This document shows positions 46,243 to 54,456 of a stretch of DNA of 64,000 nucleotides, piece after piece. Below the pieces are notes generated by a model, which saw nothing but the letters and a program-made list of their open reading frames with translations, was not told the DNA's origin and did no database searches. The stretch is from positions 1 through 64,000 of the forward strand of contig CANMAQ010000009.1 of assembly GCA_947495775.1 (NCBI GenBank), written 5' to 3'. Both the position numbers and the translations under genes were made by a program. Numbering within the stretch: position 1 is the stretch's first letter; every line of letters begins with the position of its first letter. The DNA comes from Jejuia algarum. GTDB taxonomy: Bacteria > Bacteroidota > Bacteroidia > Flavobacteriales > Flavobacteriaceae.

Positions 46243-48390
46243 TTAGTACACTAACCTAATTCTTTCATTTTGGATCGTTAAAATATACACACCACGTTGT
46301 TTTGGTGACACATCCACAGTACTCCCTTGTCCGCTTAATACCAATTGTCCATTTAGGTTATAAACGCGCCATGCTCCTGCTTGATTTAACTGAAAAACAC
46401 CATTTTCGCTTGGGTTTGGAAAGGCAAAAATAGAGCGAGAGCCTTCGTCGTCAATTTTACCCAAATTACCCAAATCTTTAGAAGACACATTTGTTACACG
46501 CTCTAAAGCCCATCGCGTATGGTTCGTGTCATTTGTAGGGTCGTGCGTTGCTGTTCCTCCTGAATCCCTCAAATAAGCATTTAGTGCCCTATTTCTAAAT
46601 GTGGCAATGTTATTCGAATTTACAGCAATAGTCCATTGCATTTCATTGTTAAAGCTTGTTGGAGCCGTGTTCGTCACTGTTACATTTCTATTGTTGTTAT
46701 TCATGGCACGAAGAATCCCGTTGCTATCTGAGGCTGATTCACGTCTAACATCTATATTATAGAAATTACCTGCTCTAACAAACCTAAATTGTTTGTCGAA
46801 ACCTGTTGCAGACGTTTCTGTCCCTAAACTAAAACGACTTCCTGCATCTAAATACCTATTGGTAAACCTGTTTCTTAATCGGTACCAAGTTCCTGTTATA
46901 TCATTAGTATTTGTAGCGTTAGATCCTCCACCAGACTGAGACACAACATTAAATTCATATTTAAACCATGAATACCCATCTAAACTTCTGCTTGGAAATT
47001 GCACTAGCGAACTGTTACTTCCTGCTCTACCTGTGGTAGTAGCTTCTTGAAACCCAGAACGTCTTACCGTATTATTTGAGGGGTTATAAGTTACCACGCG
47101 CCATCTGTAACGTGTTCCCGGAGGACTGCTTATAGTTGCTCTAACCACAATGTCTTCTGCAGTTCCTTGCCTTTGGTTTCTATTTACATCTGCGCTGTAA
47201 TTGTACGCCATAATATCATAAGAATTGTCTCTTTCATTTCGAGAAAACAAGCCATTCACAAAATTACCATCAAACCTCTGGTCTCCTGACTTTGCGTTCC
47301 TGTAAAAACGGTTACCTACCATACTGCGCAATTCTGTAAAAGCGGGGCCATACTGTTCACCATTACCCCAAAGTGTTAGATTATTCATTCCGTTTTGGTA
47401 AAACATCTTCATCATACCTACCAAAAACGAATTTTGGTGTTGTGCAGGAGCTTCATCAAAAGAAGCACCACCATTGCTTAAAGATTTAATAAGGGCAAAC
47501 TCATGAATTTCTAACTTAGCATTTCTATTCCAGTTTCTATTTGTTGTAATAACTCTAAAATCATCTCTGTAAACAAGATCAAAATTAGTTCTATCAGCTC
47601 TATTGTAAAATGGGTAATATGAAACACCTACAAAATCGTAAGGCACATTATTTCTGCTACAGTATCCTAAAAAGTCTACCGCCCAAAAATTATTTGAGGT
47701 TCCCCATAAAAAATGAGATCCAATTTTAGCATTAGGAATTACAGATCTTACAGCTTCTACAGACAGTCTATAAAATTCAAAAAACTGAAATTGCGTCCCT
47801 GTCCAATGGCCACTAGTACCAATTTCTCGGCCAATCCCATATTGAATTTCTGAAGCTGCGTCTATTCCTAAATGGTCTACAATAGCCTGTACCGCTTCGC
47901 GTAAATAATTCGTCCACCGTGTATTACTTACTGGTGGCGTGGCATTACCATAGGTAGAGATGATATAATTATTTCGTCCTCCTGGAAATCGGCCTCGCGC
48001 ATCTCTTTGGAAATCCCAAGATGGATTATCCAATACAATTTGATGAATTTGGAATCCTTGTCTTTCAACTTGATCTAGCTGTTGTGTTAACGTCGTAAAG
48101 TCTGTCTCATACCTTTGCCTTTGTGCATTCCACCTATACGTATCTCGGTCTAAGTTTACCCTACCATCTTTAACAAGCCCTCCTAAAGGTCTCACTAATC
48201 CAATGCCGGCATTACTTACAATAGGACTTCTAAAGCCCCCTTCAGGATTAATTCTATTATAGGTATCTAAATGGTCTGTCATGATATCCCCGCGACTCTG
48301 GTTAGATGTAAAATTCGATGACAGTGTAATTTGTGCTTGTGCTGCATTACAAATTAAAAATGCTAATAAAAATTTAAAAACGTGTTTCAT
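46243..48390 (-). CDS. T9SS-secreted glycoside-hydrolase-like protein with ricin-type lectin domain (paralogue 3)
   Basis: 715 residues, same architecture as the two tandem genes at 34399 and 37324 but more diverged and on the opposite strand. Signal peptide ends at CNAAQAQ. The barrel keeps GIGREIGTSGHWTGT and EIHEFALI, so both candidate catalytic glutamates are retained. The ricin-type trefoil is close to that of paralogue 1 (GTWYRLRNRFTNRYLDAGS, NEMQWTI, TRWALERV). The T9SS domain starts IFAFPNPSENGVFQLNQ and ends RIRLVY. Its leader contains AACTAAAACTAAA as in the other two, but the DNA further upstream differs and is repeated twice in decayed form. GH family unassigned. Confidence 0.82.
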   Translation of the reverse strand: MKHVFKFLLAFLICNAAQAQITLSSNFTSNQSRGDIMTDHLDTYNRINPEGGFRSPIVSNAGIGLVRPLGGLVKDGRVNLDRDTYRWNAQRQRYETDFTTLTQQLDQVERQGFQIHQIVLDNPSWDFQRDARGRFPGGRNNYIISTYGNATPPVSNTRWTNYLREAVQAIVDHLGIDAASEIQYGIGREIGTSGHWTGTQFQFFEFYRLSVEAVRSVIPNAKIGSHFLWGTSNNFWAVDFLGYCSRNNVPYDFVGVSYYPFYNRADRTNFDLVYRDDFRVITTNRNWNRNAKLEIHEFALIKSLSNGGASFDEAPAQHQNSFLVGMMKMFYQNGMNNLTLWGNGEQYGPAFTELRSMVGNRFYRNAKSGDQRFDGNFVNGLFSRNERDNSYDIMAYNYSADVNRNQRQGTAEDIVVRATISSPPGTRYRWRVVTYNPSNNTVRRSGFQEATTTGRAGSNSSLVQFPSRSLDGYSWFKYEFNVVSQSGGGSNATNTNDITGTWYRLRNRFTNRYLDAGSRFSLGTETSATGFDKQFRFVRAGNFYNIDVRRESASDSNGILRAMNNNNRNVTVTNTAPTSFNNEMQWTIAVNSNNIATFRNRALNAYLRDSGGTATHDPTNDTNHTRWALERVTNVSSKDLGNLGKIDDEGSRSIFAFPNPSENGVFQLNQAGAWRVYNLNGQLVLSGQGSTVDVSPKQRGVYILTIQNERIRLVY

Positions 48391-48540
48391 AAATGTCTTT
48401 AGTTTTAGTTGTTAATGGGTTTTTTTCTTAAATGAAGTCACAAAAAGACCCCTTCATTTTAAAATGTGTGGTCACACTAAAAAATAAGTCTTGTTTTAAG
48501 AAAACGGTATTTTAATCTTAAGTTGTTTTTCTTCGCGTTT
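48391..48540 (-). promoter_or_regulatory. Upstream region of paralogue 3 (repeat copy A) with GTGTG-N2-CACAC dyad
   Basis: The region in front of the intact gene contains the near-perfect dyad GTGTGGTCACAC (48466-48477), 76 bp from the start codon, followed by CTAAAAAATAA. The same dyad and flanks occur in two further copies (48749-48760; 49049-49060 with one change). It is a candidate operator. No TAnnTTTG element is evident in the right place. Confidence 0.5.
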
Positions 48541-48606
48541 AGAAGAATAGAGTCGTGTCGTTTTAATTACAAAAACGACTTATAATAACGCGTCATGTCC
48601 TGTAAT

Positions 48607-48810
48607 TACTTACAGATAGCGTTAGTACTGCCTTAGCAGTACTACAAAATAAAAGTAACGGTGAAAATTTAAAAACGTGTTTCATAGCGTATTTAGTTTA
48701 ATGGTTTTCTTTACGTAAAGGCATAACACAAGCTTTGCTTTTTAAAATGTGTGGTCACACTAAAAAATAAAGGTTGTATTAAGGCTGTTGCATTTTAATC
48801 TTAAGTTAAT
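48607..48810 (-). pseudogene. Repeat copy B: promoter and signal-peptide stub of a lost paralogue
   Basis: Reading from ATG at 48685 on the minus strand gives MKHVFKFSPLLLFCSTAKAV, then LTLSVSNYRT and a stop. The intact gene starts MKHVFKFLLAFLICNAAQAQ then ITLSSN, so this is its 5' end, truncated after about 30 codons. The upstream dyad (48749-48760) and CTAAAAAATAA are retained. The start is 295 bp from that of the intact gene. Confidence 0.75.
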
Positions 48811-48934
48811 TTTATAGTCCTGTAGACTATAAAAGTGGTGTAACTATCGAATATGAGTTTTAATCATAAAAAGCGACTAAAATGCAGCGTCATCTTATGT
48901 GGTGATGCGATGACAGGGTAGTTTCTAATTTTAG

Positions 48935-49120
48935 AAGTACTACAAATAATGAATAATAGTAAAAATGTGTCTTATAGCATATTTAATTTTAAGTATTAGC
49001 GGTGTTGTCTTAAACAAAAGCCTAAAGTGTCTTAACCATTTTTTTAACGTGTGGTCACATTAAAAAATAAAGTTTGGATTAAGACCATTGTAGTTTAAAC
49101 TTAAGTTGATTTTTGGATAC
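48935..49120 (-). pseudogene. Repeat copy C: more decayed stub
   Basis: The alignment continues with a third copy: the position of the start codon is ATA (48973-48975), and translation reads IRHIFTIIHYL then stop. The dyad is GTGTGGTCACAT at 49049-49060, again followed by TAAAAAATAA. The start-equivalent is 290 bp beyond that of copy B, so the copies have a regular spacing. It cannot encode a protein. Confidence 0.6.
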
Positions 49121-49701
49121 ACCCAGAATATGAAGCAGTATAGCAACTCTTTTTTTTCTAAAATAAACATATACCCAACTATTAACTGTCATGAACACTC
49201 CTGATTTCACTCATATTTATTTAATTTTTAACATTTTACTAAAGACGTGTTTTAGTCCACCTACGCGCTGGTAATAGAAAACACAATAACACAAAAGACA
49301 ACAACCTACATTTAGACCCCCCCACATTTTATGTTCTAGAACAACAATGCGTCCTTTCAACCTAAATCATACAATCTGTGCATTAAGGATCTAAGAAAGA
49401 TTCTTTTTACAGGAGTTTAAACATTTTAAATAAGTCATACAAAATCCAAACTAAAGACAAATTACATATGGGTTTTGTAGAATTTTTGAAATTAAAAATC
49501 AGCATTTAAAGGTGACATCGCACAAAGCCCATAATCGCACAAAAATGTGAAGGTGACTATACTGTTTTATACAGTAAGCCTTTTTTTAACAAAAAACACC
49601 TATAGCCCAGCCCTTATATTGCTTTAAAAATTAAAAACCTACAACAACGCAGTAGCACATGCATATTTTTAGTTTTTTAACCTTAAACGCAGCAAAACGC
49701 T
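49121..49701 (+). other. Gene-free AT-rich spacer
   Basis: No coding potential is seen on either strand. The only structure is a weak hairpin TACTGT-TTTAT-ACAGTA at 49560-49576 followed by CC and seven T's, which could be a weak terminator in the plus direction. Confidence 0.35.
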
Positions 49702-49709
49702 TATATTTG
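49702..49709 (+). promoter_or_regulatory. -7 promoter element of the PfkB kinase gene
   Basis: TATATTTG matches TAnnTTTG and is 22 bp before the ATG at 49732. Confidence 0.55.
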
Positions 49710-49731
49710 CAAAAAATTGAGGACGCCCTTT

Positions 49732-50652
49732 ATGAACAAACTAGTAATTGTTGGTACAGTAGCCTTTGATGCTATTGAAACCCCTTTTGGAAAAACAGAT
49801 AAAATATTAGGTGGTGCTGCCACTTACATTGGCCTTTCGGCATCACATTTCAATCAAGATGCGACCTTAGTATCTGTCGTTGGTGGGGATTTCCCTCAAA
49901 AGCATCTAGATATGTTGTCTGAAAAAAAATTAGACATCTCTGGTATTGAAGTCGTTAAAGAAGGAAAAACATTCTTCTGGAGTGGCAAGTACCACAACGA
50001 TATGAACACCCGAGATACATTGGCAACAGAACTCAATACGCTTGCCGATTTCAACCCAGTAGTTCCTGAGAGTTACAAAGATGCAGAGCTAGTTATGCTT
50101 GGCAACTTACACCCTTTGGTACAAGCTAGCGTGTTAGATCAAATGACCTCTAAACCCAAACTTGTGGTTTTAGACACCATGAATTTTTGGATGGATTGTG
50201 CCTTAGAAGAGCTGCTAAATGTGATAAAACGTGTAGACGTTATTACCATAAATGATGAAGAAGCCAGACAATTAACTGGCGAATACTCATTAGTCGTTGC
50301 GGCTCGAAAAATCTTTGAAATGGGGCCTCAATACGTCGTAATTAAAAAAGGGGAACACGGTGCCTTACTATTTCACAAAACGCACATCTTTTCTGCCCCT
50401 GCATTGCCTTTAGAGTCGGTTTTTGATCCTACTGGTGCAGGCGATACATTTGCAGGTGGATTTATAGGCTATTTAGCCCAGACAGAAGATTTTTCTTTTG
50501 AGAACATGAAAAGTGCCATTATATATGGTTCTGCCCTAGCCTCATTCTGTGTAGAAAAATTTGGCACAGAACGTATGGAGCATTTAGAAAAAACAGATAT
50601 AGAGGCAAGGCTGCATCAGTTTAAAACATTAACACAATTTAAAATCGACTAA
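49732..50652 (+). CDS. PfkB-family carbohydrate/nucleoside kinase
   Basis: 306 residues from the ATG at 49732 (MNKLVIVGTVAFDAIETPFG). An in-frame TTG at 49717 would add five residues but lies right behind the promoter, so ATG is preferred. Substrate-binding GGAATYIGLSASHF is near 33-46. The ATP-site and catalytic base motif DPTGAGDTFAGGFIGYLA is near 230-250. It phosphorylates a sugar or nucleoside; the family does not allow a closer call. It sits directly upstream of purF, an arrangement that would fit a nucleoside or ribose kinase, but this is inference. Confidence 0.9.
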   Translation: MNKLVIVGTVAFDAIETPFGKTDKILGGAATYIGLSASHFNQDATLVSVVGGDFPQKHLDMLSEKKLDISGIEVVKEGKTFFWSGKYHNDMNTRDTLATELNTLADFNPVVPESYKDAELVMLGNLHPLVQASVLDQMTSKPKLVVLDTMNFWMDCALEELLNVIKRVDVITINDEEARQLTGEYSLVVAARKIFEMGPQYVVIKKGEHGALLFHKTHIFSAPALPLESVFDPTGAGDTFAGGFIGYLAQTEDFSFENMKSAIIYGSALASFCVEKFGTERMEHLEKTDIEARLHQFKTLTQFKID

Positions 50653-50663
50653 TTATAAATACA

Positions 50664-50687
50664 GCACTCTACAAGAGTGCGTTTTTA
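50664..50687 (+). terminator. Terminator after the PfkB kinase gene
   Basis: GCACTCT-ACA-AGAGTGC hairpin followed by GTTTTTAG, 12 bp after the stop. It separates the kinase gene from purF. Confidence 0.8.
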
Positions 50688-50786
50688 GTTTAAAAATCTT
50701 ATATTCAGAATAATTTTCATTTTTTGAAACCTAAAAACTTGTGACATCTGGCGCAGGCAGCAAACCAAATAAAACTATAAATTACA

Positions 50787-52685
50787 ATGAGTGATGCTAT
50801 AAAACACGAATGTGGAATTGCAGTTATTAGACTTTTAAAACCACTTGAGTACTACAAAGAAAAATATGGTAGTGCTTTTTATGGGGTAAACAAAATGTAT
50901 CTCATGATGGAAAAACAACACAATCGTGGACAAGATGGTGCTGGTTTTGCAAGTATAAAATTAGATACAGAACCTGGTGAACGTTATATTAGTCGCGTAA
51001 GATCTGTAGCACAGCAACCCATACAAGATATTTTTGGGCAAATTAACGAGCGCATTAATACTAAACTTGAAGCGCACCCAGAGTACAACGATGATGTTGC
51101 ATTGCAAAAAAAACACATTCCTTATATTGGAGAACTCCTTTTAGGACATGTACGTTATGGTACCTTTGGAAAAAATAGCGTAGAAAGTGTACATCCTTTT
51201 TTAAGACAAAACAATTGGATGCACCGTAACCTAATTATGGCAGGTAACTTTAACATGACAAATGTTAAAGAGCTTTTTCAAAACTTAATACAATTAGGGC
51301 AACACCCAAAAGAATATACCGATACCATTACTATAATGGAAAAAATTGGTCACTTCTTAGATGATGCCGTAAGTAAAATTTATAGAGATTTAAAAAAAGA
51401 AGGCTATAATAAAGAACAAGCGTCTCCTCTAATTGCAGAACGTCTTAAAGTTGGAAAAATACTTAAACGCGCTGCAAAAAACTGGGATGGTGGTTACGCT
51501 ATGGCAGGTCTTATAGGGCATGGTGATTCTTTTGTATTAAGAGATCCTGCAGGTATTAGACCTTGTTATTACTACACCGATGATGAAGTTGTTGTTATCG
51601 CCTCAGAGCGTCCTGTAATACAAACTGTATTTAATGTCGATTTTAAAGACGTTAAAGAATTAGCACCTGGACATGCCATCATCACAAAAAAATCTGGTGA
51701 TTTTGCCATTAAAAAAATACTAGAACCTTTAGAACGTAAAGCCTGTTCTTTCGAACGCATCTATTTTTCTAGAGGTAGTGATGCCGAAATTTACCAAGAA
51801 CGTAAAATGTTAGGTAAGCTTCTCATGCCAAAAGTTATGGAAGCTATAGAGGGCGATCTTAAAAACTCTGTATTCTCTTATATTCCTAACACTGCGGAAA
51901 CATCCTTTTACGGTATGATTGAAACCGCAGAATCGGAACTTAACAAAAAGAAAACAGACACCATTCTTAATGGGCAACGCAATATTTCTGCAGAAGATGT
52001 TACAAGCATCTTATCGGAACGTATTCGTGTTGAAAAAATAGCGATCAAGGATGTTAAACTAAGAACATTCATCACAGAAGATAGCAGTAGAGATGATTTG
52101 GTAGCACATGTTTATGATATTACCTATGGCGTTATCAAACCAGAAGACAACCTTGTTATTATAGATGATAGTATTGTTAGAGGGACTACACTTAAGAAAA
52201 GCATCTTAAAAATGTTAGACCGTTTAAATCCTAAACGTATTGTAGTCGTCTCTTCTGCACCTCAAATACGCTACCCAGATTGTTACGGTATAGATATGGC
52301 ACGCCTAGAAGATCTTATCGCATTTAGAGCTGCTCTATCACTTCTAGAAGACACCGGAAAATACGACATCGTAGAAACTGTTTACAAAAAATGTAAAGCG
52401 CAGCAGCATCTGGCCGATAAAAAGGTTAAAAACTTTGTAAAAGAAATTTACGATCCGTTTACAGATGATGAGATCTCTGAAAAAATCTCAGAACTTTTAA
52501 GTGATGCTACTGTAAAAGCAGAAGTTAAAATCTTATTCCAACCTGTTTCAAACCTTCATAAAGCTTGTCCAGATAATTTAGGAGATTGGTATTTCACAGG
52601 AAATTATCCAACAGACGGTGGAAATAGAGTTGTAAATCGTGCCTTTATTAACTTTTTCGAAGGTAATAAAGAGCGCGCCTATTAA
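50787..52685 (+). CDS. purF: Amidophosphoribosyltransferase
   Basis: 632 residues. The first step of purine synthesis: glutamine and PRPP to phosphoribosylamine. The glutaminase nucleophile is Cys9 (KHECGIAVI), so a short N-terminal leader would be removed or tolerated. Further signatures are EKQHNRGQDGAGFAS, HVRYGTFGKNS, and the PRPP loop VIIDDSIVRGTTLKKS. It is over 100 residues longer than the usual 460-510, with an insertion after about residue 55 and a C-terminal extension; this long form occurs in Bacteroidetes. Its exact activity relative to a second, short PurF elsewhere in the genome cannot be judged from the window. Confidence 0.92.
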   Translation: MSDAIKHECGIAVIRLLKPLEYYKEKYGSAFYGVNKMYLMMEKQHNRGQDGAGFASIKLDTEPGERYISRVRSVAQQPIQDIFGQINERINTKLEAHPEYNDDVALQKKHIPYIGELLLGHVRYGTFGKNSVESVHPFLRQNNWMHRNLIMAGNFNMTNVKELFQNLIQLGQHPKEYTDTITIMEKIGHFLDDAVSKIYRDLKKEGYNKEQASPLIAERLKVGKILKRAAKNWDGGYAMAGLIGHGDSFVLRDPAGIRPCYYYTDDEVVVIASERPVIQTVFNVDFKDVKELAPGHAIITKKSGDFAIKKILEPLERKACSFERIYFSRGSDAEIYQERKMLGKLLMPKVMEAIEGDLKNSVFSYIPNTAETSFYGMIETAESELNKKKTDTILNGQRNISAEDVTSILSERIRVEKIAIKDVKLRTFITEDSSRDDLVAHVYDITYGVIKPEDNLVIIDDSIVRGTTLKKSILKMLDRLNPKRIVVVSSAPQIRYPDCYGIDMARLEDLIAFRAALSLLEDTGKYDIVETVYKKCKAQQHLADKKVKNFVKEIYDPFTDDEISEKISELLSDATVKAEVKILFQPVSNLHKACPDNLGDWYFTGNYPTDGGNRVVNRAFINFFEGNKERAY

Positions 52686-52800
52686 ATAAAAACACAGCAA
52701 TCTGCCATGAATTTGTAGTACAAATTGTATTTCAGCTAAGAAATACGTAGTACATCTAATAAATAATTATGTTCTAGATATAACATATAAATTTATAAAA

Positions 52801-52873
52801 CCATAACATAAGTAGGTTAAGTTCATGGTAGATTTGGGGCAAAAAAAGGTGAACTTTCGTTCGCCTTTTTTTA
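52801..52873 (+). ncRNA. Candidate small RNA, copy 1
   Basis: A 5' hairpin (CCATAAC ... GTTCATGG with a 13-base loop ATAAGTAGGTTAA) is followed by single-stranded TAGATTTGGGGCAAAA and then a Rho-independent terminator GGTGAAC-TTTC-GTTCGCC with a T7 run. TAAATTTA at 52789-52796, one change from TAnnTTTG, lies just upstream. A second copy with the same core is at 53088-53156. The layout is promoter, hairpin, conserved loop, terminator, as for a trans-acting sRNA. It may belong to the Flavo-1 RNA family described in Flavobacteria; I cannot confirm this without a covariance-model search. Confidence 0.6.
52846..52873 (+). terminator. Terminator of candidate sRNA copy 1
   Basis: GGTGAAC and GTTCGCC arms, one G-U pair, TTTC loop and seven T's. 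Confidence 0.85.
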
Positions 52874-53074
52874 TTTTTATACGGCTCCTAAACGAAGACA
52901 CATGACTACAGTGTCTAGACTTAAAAGCACTTTACATCAAATAATTAATATTTTTTTTAATACTAAACTTGGGGTATTACAACACTATTATAGTAACCTT
53001 GACAATATCCTGACCGTTTAAGCCTATTTATAAGCAGTTCAGCCAAAATATTTCCACAAGCTTGTATGTCCATA

Positions 53075-53082
53075 TATATTTG
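53075..53082 (+). promoter_or_regulatory. -7 promoter element of candidate sRNA copy 2
   Basis: TATATTTG matches TAnnTTTG and ends 5 bp before the conserved RNA core, so transcription would start at the 5' hairpin. Confidence 0.55.
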
Positions 53083-53087
53083 AACCA

Positions 53088-53156
53088 CCATAACATAAGT
53101 AGGTTAAGTTTATGGTAGATTTGGGGCAAAAAGGTGAACATCTCGTTCACCTTTTT
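53088..53156 (+). ncRNA. Candidate small RNA, copy 2
   Basis: The core CCATAACATAAGTAGGTTAA is identical to copy 1, followed by GTTTATGG (a changed stem base that still pairs), TAGATTTGGGGCAAAA and the terminator GGTGAAC-ATCTC-GTTCACC plus T5. Copies differ between cores, which have unrelated flanks, so selection on the ~45-bp core and on terminator pairing is likely. The loop difference C to T on the right arm changes a C bulge to a T, and the terminator G-U of copy 1 is G-C/A-U here. The remaining 52686-52800 and 52874-53074 spacers show nothing else. Confidence 0.65.
53131..53156 (+). terminator. Terminator of candidate sRNA copy 2
   Basis: Seven-bp GGTGAAC/GTTCACC stem, short loop and T5. 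Confidence 0.85.
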
Positions 53157-53289
53157 CATTTTTTATACTTTTAGAATAAGGCAGGTATTTAAAACAGAAT
53201 CATTTCAAATGCTTAAGCCTAGATAATTGCCCCTCTAAACTACAGCTCTCTTGTCTTGTACCTTCAAACCTACTTTAATGCTTCTTAGC

Positions 53290-54159
53290 CTATTCAAACA
53301 CAACGTCTGCTAACACCTTGTCTATTAATGCGAATACATGAGGCTTTATAAGTTCTGGTCTTGCCCAAGCTATTTCATGCCCTGTATGCGGTATCGTAAT
53401 AATTTTAATAGTACGAAATACCGACCTGCTGTAATTTACATTGGTATAAGGCACTAAATCATCCGCATCACCATGAATATGCACTACAGGAACTGTTACT
53501 TTAGACCAGTCTGCCGCAATACGTTCCAACTCCTTAGCATGTACCGTTTTTTCATCACCAGCAACGCGGTATCCCGTAGGCACTAACCAACGTGTTAACC
53601 ACCATTGCGTAAAACGCGAAGCCCATATTTTCTTTTCTTGTTGTGGATCTATAGCAGGAGATACCATAATAACCCCTTCAACATTTTTACTTTCAACAGC
53701 TAGTCTTGCCGCTAAAGGCCCACCATAAGACGACCCTATAACAATAACGTGTTTTAGGTCGTAATACTCAATAAGCCCACTCATAATAGCAGCTTGTGTC
53801 GTTATAGACGGTATTTCATCTCCAAAATTAGAATACCCGTAACCCGGTCGATCTACAGCGTGTAATTTGGCACGTTTAATAAGTAATGTATCCTTTAAAT
53901 ATCCATTCCAAGCCGACAACGAACTTGGGGAACCATGTAAAAACAACACATTAATAGGCGACTGCGACGTTTTAATGTGTTGCACTCTTACCTTTAAATC
54001 TAAACTATCTACAGGAAAATAAGACAAGTTAGAAACAATAGCCTTAGTTTCAAAATCTGCTTTTATCTCTTGATCTGTAGAGCGCCATTGCAAAACGGTA
54101 CAGGAACTAAAACTTAAAACGAAAATAAGACAATACAAACGTGATCTCATAGGCATCAT
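53290..54159 (-). CDS. Lipoprotein alpha/beta hydrolase
   Basis: 289 residues with a lipoprotein signal ending LSFSSC (Cys near 19). The alpha/beta-hydrolase set is present: oxyanion FLHGSPSSLSAWNG, nucleophile elbow IGSSYGGP, acid in HIHGDADDLVPY, and His in TIPHTGHEIAWARP. Three ATGs are close together (54159, 54156, 54150); the third gives the neatest signal peptide. It is probably a periplasmic or outer-membrane esterase or similar enzyme; the substrate is unknown. It is divergent from the flotillin module. Confidence 0.88.
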   Translation of the reverse strand: MMPMRSRLYCLIFVLSFSSCTVLQWRSTDQEIKADFETKAIVSNLSYFPVDSLDLKVRVQHIKTSQSPINVLFLHGSPSSLSAWNGYLKDTLLIKRAKLHAVDRPGYGYSNFGDEIPSITTQAAIMSGLIEYYDLKHVIVIGSSYGGPLAARLAVESKNVEGVIMVSPAIDPQQEKKIWASRFTQWWLTRWLVPTGYRVAGDEKTVHAKELERIAADWSKVTVPVVHIHGDADDLVPYTNVNYSRSVFRTIKIITIPHTGHEIAWARPELIKPHVFALIDKVLADVVFE

Positions 54160-54456
54160 GGTATTACTACAAGTAAGGTATCTTTTTTAATAACAGTTTC
54201 TTAAGTCGTATAACTTTAGAGACATGACAAAATACAGCTATCTATTTTATGAAACCCCTCTATGTATTTATAGGCATTATGCCCTAAATAAAAAATCAAA
54301 TTACAGTTTGTAACATTTTTAATAATCTTCATACCTATAGTTTAAATAATTAAACTTAGTTGCATTTTTATAAGAAGTAATAAGAATATACTTTGTAAAA
54401 TGTGAAAAACTTTACCTATTATTGTTTTGTAATTTAACCTCTTAAATTAATAGCTA

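Noticed and set aside
49717..49731. TTG start for the PfkB kinase
   Set aside because: It would begin only 8 bp after the -7 element; the ATG at 49732 begins right at the conserved first strand.
52786..53157. An insertion-sequence-derived repeat (MITE) instead of sRNAs
   Set aside because: No terminal inverted repeats or target duplications flank the cores, and each copy has a promoter element and a terminator; a MITE remains a minor possibility.
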